From Pratylenchus scribneri (lineage: Eukaryota; Nematoda; Chromadorea; Rhabditida; Pratylenchidae): a stretch of 64,000 nt of DNA. A program made the translations under genes and the position numbers. This document shows, piece after piece, positions 58,401 to 64,000 of the stretch. The notes under the pieces were generated by a model. It had not been told where the DNA came from. It saw only the letters and a program-made list of their open reading frames with translations, and ran no database searches. The stretch lies in the NCBI GenBank assembly GCA_030063045.1, contig JAQSEB010000010.1:1178001-1242000 (forward strand), read 5' to 3'. Position 1 is the first letter of the stretch. Every line of letters starts with the position of its first letter.

Positions 58401-61400
58401 ATTAAATAAGCACTTATTTTGGCATTTTTGAAACCAAAAAATCCGAATTCCTATTACTAATCAATTTTTTACTTTTTTTTGTATAATTTGCCAAAATAGA
58501 TACCTCAAAAATGGCTAATTTTTGGTTTTTTTTATTGCATTTTTTATGATATTTTCCCTTAAAAAGTGCCAATAATGGTAAAATATATCAAAAAATTAGG
58601 TCAAAAAATGAAATAAATATTCAAAAAGCATTTTTTTTTTGTACTTTTCTTATCAAATCTATTTTAAAAAATAGGGCAAAACGTAAAAATCCGCCTTATT
58701 AATTTATTTAATATTTAATTAAAAATAATAATTTCCAGGCACATTGTCAAAACCCATCATCCACATTTGAGCCACATTGACCGGCCCCAGTACACAATTC
58801 AATATGCCACCGACTCGCCCATAAATATTCGATCCGTTTTTTATGGTTTTTTACACATTTTTTTATATTTTAATAATATTTTGACATTTTTAAGTTCCCT
58901 CTGGAAAAGTTTCCAACTTGGAATTTGCGGCCGATTCCCAAAAGGAAAGTGGCATTTCCCTGTACAATCAACGGGTGCTGATTAAGCCAAATGCCAAGGA
59001 GCTGTTGCCTCATTATTTACGATTTTTGGTTGGCGTTGTTGATTCAGAGGTGAAATTTTTTAGGATAATTTTAAAAAAAATTGGCGCTCATAGTTTTTTT
59101 TTAAATCAGAATTGAACTTTTTTCACAATTTTTAGTTTATAATGACTTACAAAAATAAAAATATTTGGTTAAAAAATTTTTTCCTTGATTTTTTGATAAA
59201 AAAAACCAATTTTGAGCATTTTATGAATTAATAATTTTTGAAATTTTTTATTTGAATTTTTATAAAATTTTAAAATTTAACCCATCGAAAATTATTATAA
59301 AAAATTTTTTATTTTTTTTTTTGAAATTAGACTTTTAGACTATCTAATAAGAAACTATTTGTGAAAAATTTTTTAAATTTTTTTAACCTTACTTATTAAA
59401 ATTTTTATAAAATTTTAAAATTATTTTCATCGAAAAAATATAATAAAACATTAAAATTTAATTGAAAAATTAATTTAAAAAATAATTAAACGGCTGAAAA
59501 TAAAAAAAATATTTTTTTAAGATTAGTAAAAAATTAGAATTTTATGCTTAATTACAAAATAAAAAATATGACAAAAATTAGGCTTTAACGCAATATTTAA
59601 ATTAAAAAAATTTAATTATTTAAATTAATTTTTTAAGGATATTCCATTGAATTTGTCCCGGGAAATGCTCCAAATGGATTTGATTATTGGGTTTAATTTT
59701 ATTTTAATTAAATTATTTAATTAATTTAAAATTTTAGCAAAATTCGAGGAATTCTGACGGACAAATGTATTTCATTTTTTGTCAGTCAACTGAACAAGGA
59801 TCGAATCAAATATTCGGAATTTTACAAAGGATATTCCCTGTTCCTGAAGGAGGGAATCATTACTGAACAATCAAATCCAGTCAAGGTTTGGATTTTAAAT
59901 TTTATTATTTAATATGGAAAAAAAACCTTGAAAATGTCGAAAAGATTTTATACGGTTCAATGGTTTTTCTTAGACCCCCAAACCCTCTAAACCCAATCGA
60001 TAGATCTCAAAACGTATCGATTGGTATATAATTTGTCATGGTTTGGTCAAAATGAAAGGGTTTTAAACCGTTTAAACCAGTTGAGTTTTTGGTTCAAAAC
60101 TAGGTTTAAAATTGGTTAAAACCTAAGCCAAATCATTATCGAATGATGCAATTCGAAGATATCTATCGATTGATAAAATCTTTTCGACATTTTAAATATT
60201 TCCCTTTTTTAATTAGAAAAAATTTTAAAATTCAAAAATTTAATTTTTTTTAAAAACTTAAGATTTAATTCTTTAAATTTTTAGGAAAAAATTGGCAAAT
60301 TGCTTCTGTTCGAATCATCAAATTTGCGGGCAAAAACAATGACCACTCTGACGGAATATGTTGAACGGATGCAGGCCGATCAGCAATATATTTTTTATTT
60401 ATTTGCTCCCAGGTAAGTCACTTTGTAAAAATATTTTTTAATTAAAATTATTTTAGTCTTTTTTATTTTTAATTGAAAATAAATTATTTTAATTTTTTTT
60501 ATAATTTAAATAATTATTTTTATTCTATTTTTTAATTAATTAAATTTTATTTTTAATTAAAATATTTTTATTTTTAATTAAAGTTAAATTATTATTTAAT
60601 ATTTTTATTTTATTTTTAATTAAATTATTCCCATTTTTAGCCGTCAATTGGCCGAAACTTCACCGTATTTTGAGAGTTTCGATAAACGCTTTGAGGTTTT
60701 ATTCCTGATGGACCCGGCCGATGAGTTGGTGTTCCTTTCAATGCCTCAATTCAATGGGAAAAATGTTCAATCGGTTTTTTAATTAATTTAATATTAAAAA
60801 TTATAATTTATTTTAAAGGTTGAACAATGGATTAAAAATGAACGTGTTTCGAATGTGGAAGACAAAACAATGACCACGGACCCATCAAAGAGAGGTTTTT
60901 TAACATTAAATACTCATTGGATTTGTTTGGCCTAACTGGGAAGAGCGTGGGATTTGATTGGACGGGGGTTGACGGTTCGAATCCCACCAAGGGCGAATAA
61001 TTTTTTTAGCTAATTAAGTTTAAAAAATGGCAAAATAAATTCCTAATTTTGCCCCAAAAATTGGTTTTGTCCAAACTGAGAAGAGTGTGGGATTTGATTG
61101 GACGGGGGTTGACGGTCCGAGTTCCACCATGGGCAAATATTTTTTTCAATTAGCTAATGTTCAAAAAATGATAAAATAGATACTCAATTTAGGTTTTTTG
61201 TGTGAATTTCGAAAATACGGGTTCGGTAATTTTCATTGATTAAAATTTTTTGACCTAACTGGGAAGAGTGGGAGATTTGTTTGGAGGGGGTCGATGGTTC
61301 GAATCCCACCAAGGGCAAATAATTTTTTTTAGTTAACTAAATGTTCAAAAATGGCAAAATATGTGCACAATTTAAGTTTATTTGTGAATTTGTCAAAAAT

Positions 61401-63952
61401 ATATTTTTTGAGAACCTCAAAATAGGTGATTTTTTTGGTTTTTTTATTGTATTTTTTCTAATGAAATTTTCCCCTTAAAAAGTGCCAAAATAAGGTAAAA
61501 TTGGTCAAAAAATTAAGTTAAAAATATGAAATAAATTCACAAAAACATTATTTTTTGTGCTTTTCTCATTAAAAAATAGGTCAAAAATCATAAAAATTTA
61601 TAATTTAATATTTATTTAAACACCAAAATTTATTTCAGAATTCCTCGATTGGCTCAAAGATGCGCTGGGCTCGGTCCGTGTCAACGATGTGAAGCCAAGC
61701 GGACGAACATCGGAACATCCATTCATGGTTATTTTTTAAATTTATTTTCACATTTAATTTCATTCATTTATGAAGATTACAATTTCGGCGGATATGGGCG
61801 CAGCTCGCCACATGCTTAGGATATCCGAAATAAAGGAGGTAAATTCCAAAATTTTTTTAATTTAATCATTCGGGAATGGATTTTTTGGCTTTTTGGCCTA
61901 TTTTTGTACCAAGAAATCAATTTAATGGAACGGATTTTTAGTTTTGGGCCTATTTTTGTATCAGATTTGAAGGGAAAAGCACAAAAAATAATGTTTTTGG
62001 GCTTTTAATTTCATGTTTTTGACATAGTTTTTGGCCTATTTTTCTACCTATTTTTGGCACTTTTTTGGGAAAATTTCATTGCAAAAATGCAATAAAAAAA
62101 CCAAAAATCACCTAATTTTGAGGTCACCGATAGCTATTTTGTTGATTAATTTCACACAAAAAAAATAAATAGGCATTTATTTTCCGATTTTTAGGACCTG
62201 AAAATTCGCATTTTTTAAATAATTTTTTGACCTACTTTGGCACTTTTTGGTCGAAAATTTCATTAGAAAAATAGAATAAAAACCCAAAAAATTAATCTAT
62301 TTTAAACCGAATATCTTATTAATTATCGAATAATTAATTTTCATTATCGAATAATTAATCTTAAATAATTCAATAACAGATGGAACATTTAATGATTCTC
62401 AAGCCGGTCCTCCATGTCAACTTTTTGCATCCCGTCATCAATGGGTTAATTAAGCTGAAGAAAACCAATCCGGAATTGGCTGAACAAATTGCCGAACAAG
62501 TAAAAATTAGCCAAAAAATTGAATAAAAAATAAGGGAAATATTTAATTTGGCAAATAAATTATTGAAAATGGCAAATAGAGTATTTAATTTGGCAAATAG
62601 GATTTTTTGTCTCAAAAGTATTGAAAATGGCAAATAAATTATGGAAAATGGCAAATAGAGTATTTAATTTGGCAAATAGGATTTTTTGTCTCAAAAGTAT
62701 TGAAAATGGCAAATAAATTATGGAAAATGGCAATTAGAGTATTTAATTTGGCAAATAGCAATAAAATTATTATTGAGCAGGAGGTGCGCGGGATTTAGCC
62801 GGATATAGGGGGATTAATGAGGATATAGGAGGATTAAACTCCGAAATGGATGCGAAATGCCACGGGAATGTCGGGGAAGTGTAAGAGAGGCCCGGAGACA
62901 GCGCGGGATAAGCCCCGGATATAGGAGGATATACGTGGATTAAGGTGGATTAATCCGGATTAAGCTTAGTTAGGGGCTAGGGATTAGGGTTATGGTTATG
63001 GGCGGCATGTGATCTAGGGGTTAGGGGTTTAGGAGTTCGGAGCACGCGGGATATAGGGGGATTAATGTGGATATATGAGGATTAAGCCGGATTAAGCTTA
63101 GTTATGGGCTAGGGTTAGGGGTTCGGAGCATAGGAATCTCGCGAAGCCGAAAGCAAAACAGCCCAAACCGAGCTCGCTCCCATCGATTCCAGGCTTTAAT
63201 CCGGCTTAATCCCCCAAATCCACCTTAATCCCCTTTATCCGGATATATCCACGCATTCTCAGGACTTTCCCAGACCTTTCACTGGCCGTCCGGGCCATTT
63301 CCCATCGTTTCCAGGCCTTAATCCGGCTTAATCCCCTAAATCCACCTTAATCCCCCTATATCCGGGTATATCCCGCGCACCCCTGGACAGCCCACATGCC
63401 TTCGGTAGGCTTCCCCATCACTTCCTACCCATTTGCCGCCTTAATCCCATCATTTTGGTCCTTAATCCCCTTATATCCACCTTAATCCCCCTATATCCCT
63501 CGCACTCTCAGGCACTTCCCCGACCTTCCAGTGGCCTTCCGGGCCATTTCTATTCCATTTCTATGCTTAATCCGGCCTAATCCAAGTATATCCACCTTAA
63601 TCCCCCTATATCCGGCTAAATCCCGCGCACCTCCTACGCAATGATAATTTTATTGCTATTTGCCAAATTAAATACTCTAATTGCCATTTTCCATAATTTA
63701 TTTGCCATTTTCAATACTTTTGAGACAAAAAATCCTATTTGCCAAATTAAATACTCTATTTGCCATTTTCAATAATTTATTTGCCAAATTAAATACCATC
63801 CTAAAAAATAATTTTATATTCAGGTCTATGACAATGCGCTCATTTCCGCCGGCCTTTTGAAGGATTCCAGCAAAATGGTGAACAGATTGAATAAGATTTT
63901 TGGCGATTTATTGCTTCTGAATTCGGAGAAATCACAAATTTTGACACCTTGA
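55439..63952 (+). CDS. TRAP1: Mitochondrial Hsp90 chaperone TRAP1
   Basis: TRAP1 is the ATP-dependent Hsp90 of the mitochondrial matrix. Exons: 55439-55684, 56235-56400, 56448-56561, 56609-56648, 56698-56815, 57784-57857, 57909-58005, 58055-58077, 58739-58845, 58895-59049, 59638-59690, 59738-59885, 60285-60412, 60641-60773, 60819-60894, 61639-61727, 61776-61838, 62380-62499, 63824-63952; all phases agree and give 692 residues, close to the human 704. The N-terminus is Arg/His-rich like a mitochondrial presequence. GHKL ATPase motifs are intact: [19 protein letters not shown] and GQFGVGFYS. The middle domain keeps [13 protein letters not shown] and NLSREMLQ motifs. The C-terminus ends without a cytosolic MEEVD tail, as expected. 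One exon is only 23 bp. CATCCAG lies just before the start codon. It is the last gene of the putative operon. Confidence 0.95.
55725..56152. mobile_element. Family C element with an inserted GACGAGGAC repeat
   Basis: TTCAATGATTGGTCCTAGACC opens and TTTAGGACAAACCATTGAACC closes it. About 55795-55910 holds GTCCTCGTC and AGACGAGGACGAG in opposite orientations, foreign to other C copies. It lies in TRAP1 intron 1. Confidence 0.65.
56845..57725. repeat. Minisatellite of about 28 bp with higher-order pattern
   Basis: The unit is AATTGGTTTAATGGTTCAAA plus AACCTTAA, about 30 copies with variants (TTTC, TTGA, ATAA). A longer block of about 110 bp containing GGTTCAAAACACC recurs several times. It fills TRAP1 intron 5. 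The unit resembles the GGTTTAATGGTT parts of family C. Confidence 0.9.
58090..58735 (-). mobile_element. Family D body with tRNA-headed SINE (family T)
   Basis: GTGGGATTCTAACCGTCGAC at about 58276 is the reverse B-box region of a T head (58268-58340). D-type phrases lie on both sides. It fills TRAP1 intron 8, between the 23-bp exon and exon 9. Confidence 0.6.
59050..59637 (+). other. TRAP1 intron 10, AT-rich, nothing recognised
   Basis: This 588-bp, nearly AT-only sequence has no identifiable element or 5'-3' structure beyond splice sites. Confidence 0.5.
59945..60190. mobile_element. Family C palindromic element
   Basis: TTCAATGGTTTTTCTTAGACC opens it, followed by CCCAATCGATAGATCTC. The closing end (ATATCTATCGATTGATAAAAT) is decayed. 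It lies in TRAP1 intron 12. Confidence 0.65.
60928..61600 (+). mobile_element. Three tRNA-headed SINEs (family T) with D-type bodies
   Basis: Heads lie at about 60928-60994, 61068-61137 and 61250-61316. The first has an A box TGGCCTAACTGGG and a B box GGTTCGAATCC; the second B box is mutated to GGTCCGAGTTC. D-type AT-rich sequence follows each head, suggesting one composite SINE type. All are in TRAP1 intron 15. Confidence 0.7.
61880..62300. mobile_element. Family D palindromic repeat
   Basis: TTTGGCCTATTTTTGTACC and AATCACCTAATTTTGAGGTC phrases in both orientations match family D. It lies in TRAP1 intron 17. Confidence 0.5.
62540..63797. mobile_element. 1.26-kb inverted-repeat element with GC-rich TAATCC-repeat core
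   Basis: TTTAATTTGGCAAATAAATT opens and AATTTATTTGCCAAATTAAA closes it, each next to TA. The AT-rich arms (about 200 bp) contain GGATTTTTTGTCTC, with one arm carrying an extra tandem copy. The core 62785-63640 is GC-rich, with dozens of GGATTAA/TTAATCC and GGATATAGGGGGATTAA-type repeats. The G-rich strand switches near 63150, so the core is also an imperfect palindrome. It lies in the last TRAP1 intron. Confidence 0.8.
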
Positions 63953-64000
63953 ATTTTATTTTTTTGATGATCCACATTTAATTTTGTTGTTTTTCAATTA

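Overview
This is AT-rich eukaryotic DNA, most likely from a nematode. The genes have many short exons, and introns start with GT and end in the nematode-type TTTTAG or TTTCAG. One gene has repeated cysteine modules that resemble the nematode DUF19/T20D4.11 family, and six genes lie closely spaced on one strand in an operon-like layout. I could not fix the genus. All exon boundaries were worked out by eye from reading frame, phase and splice signals.

Layout. (1) 481-11820, + strand: a 5'-truncated SWR1/EP400/Domino-type chromatin remodeller (ssl-1-like), with an apparent alternative short 3' end near 7.5 kb. (2) 11.8-13.5 kb: a tail-to-tail spacer with a GC-rich inverted-repeat element and a duplicated scrap of the neighbouring gene. 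(3) 13497-30712, - strand: a 26-exon gene for a secreted, probably GPI-anchored protein with an LDL-receptor class A-like module and many cysteine modules. (4) 30.7-33.6 kb: a divergent spacer with homopolymer C and G runs and a tandem repeat of about 310 bp. (5) 33612-63952, + strand: six genes in a row, namely a WW-PH-RhoGAP protein, SMCR8, an unrecognised 277-residue protein, Cramped/CRAMP1, a small alpha-crystallin-like protein and mitochondrial Hsp90 (TRAP1). The gaps between them are 176-645 bp, which suggests a nematode operon.

The rest of the sequence is dominated by short palindromic transposon-like elements. I distinguish families A (ten copies), B, C, D, F and H, several singletons with clear target-site duplications (8-bp and 3-bp), and two tRNA-like SINE families. 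Almost every long intron holds one or more of them. In the 26-exon gene the introns fall into two size classes: 46-49 bp, or at least 388 bp. Almost all of the long class contain a recognisable element. Family A occurs once in each of ten introns of that gene and nowhere else in the window. A 24-bp minisatellite appears in two genes 20 kb apart, in the same orientation relative to transcription of each host gene.

Functionally the genes are cellular housekeeping and signalling functions: chromatin (remodeller, Cramped), Rho GTPase control, autophagy/lysosome regulation (SMCR8) and chaperones (TRAP1, small HSP). I saw no virus, toxin or CRISPR locus.
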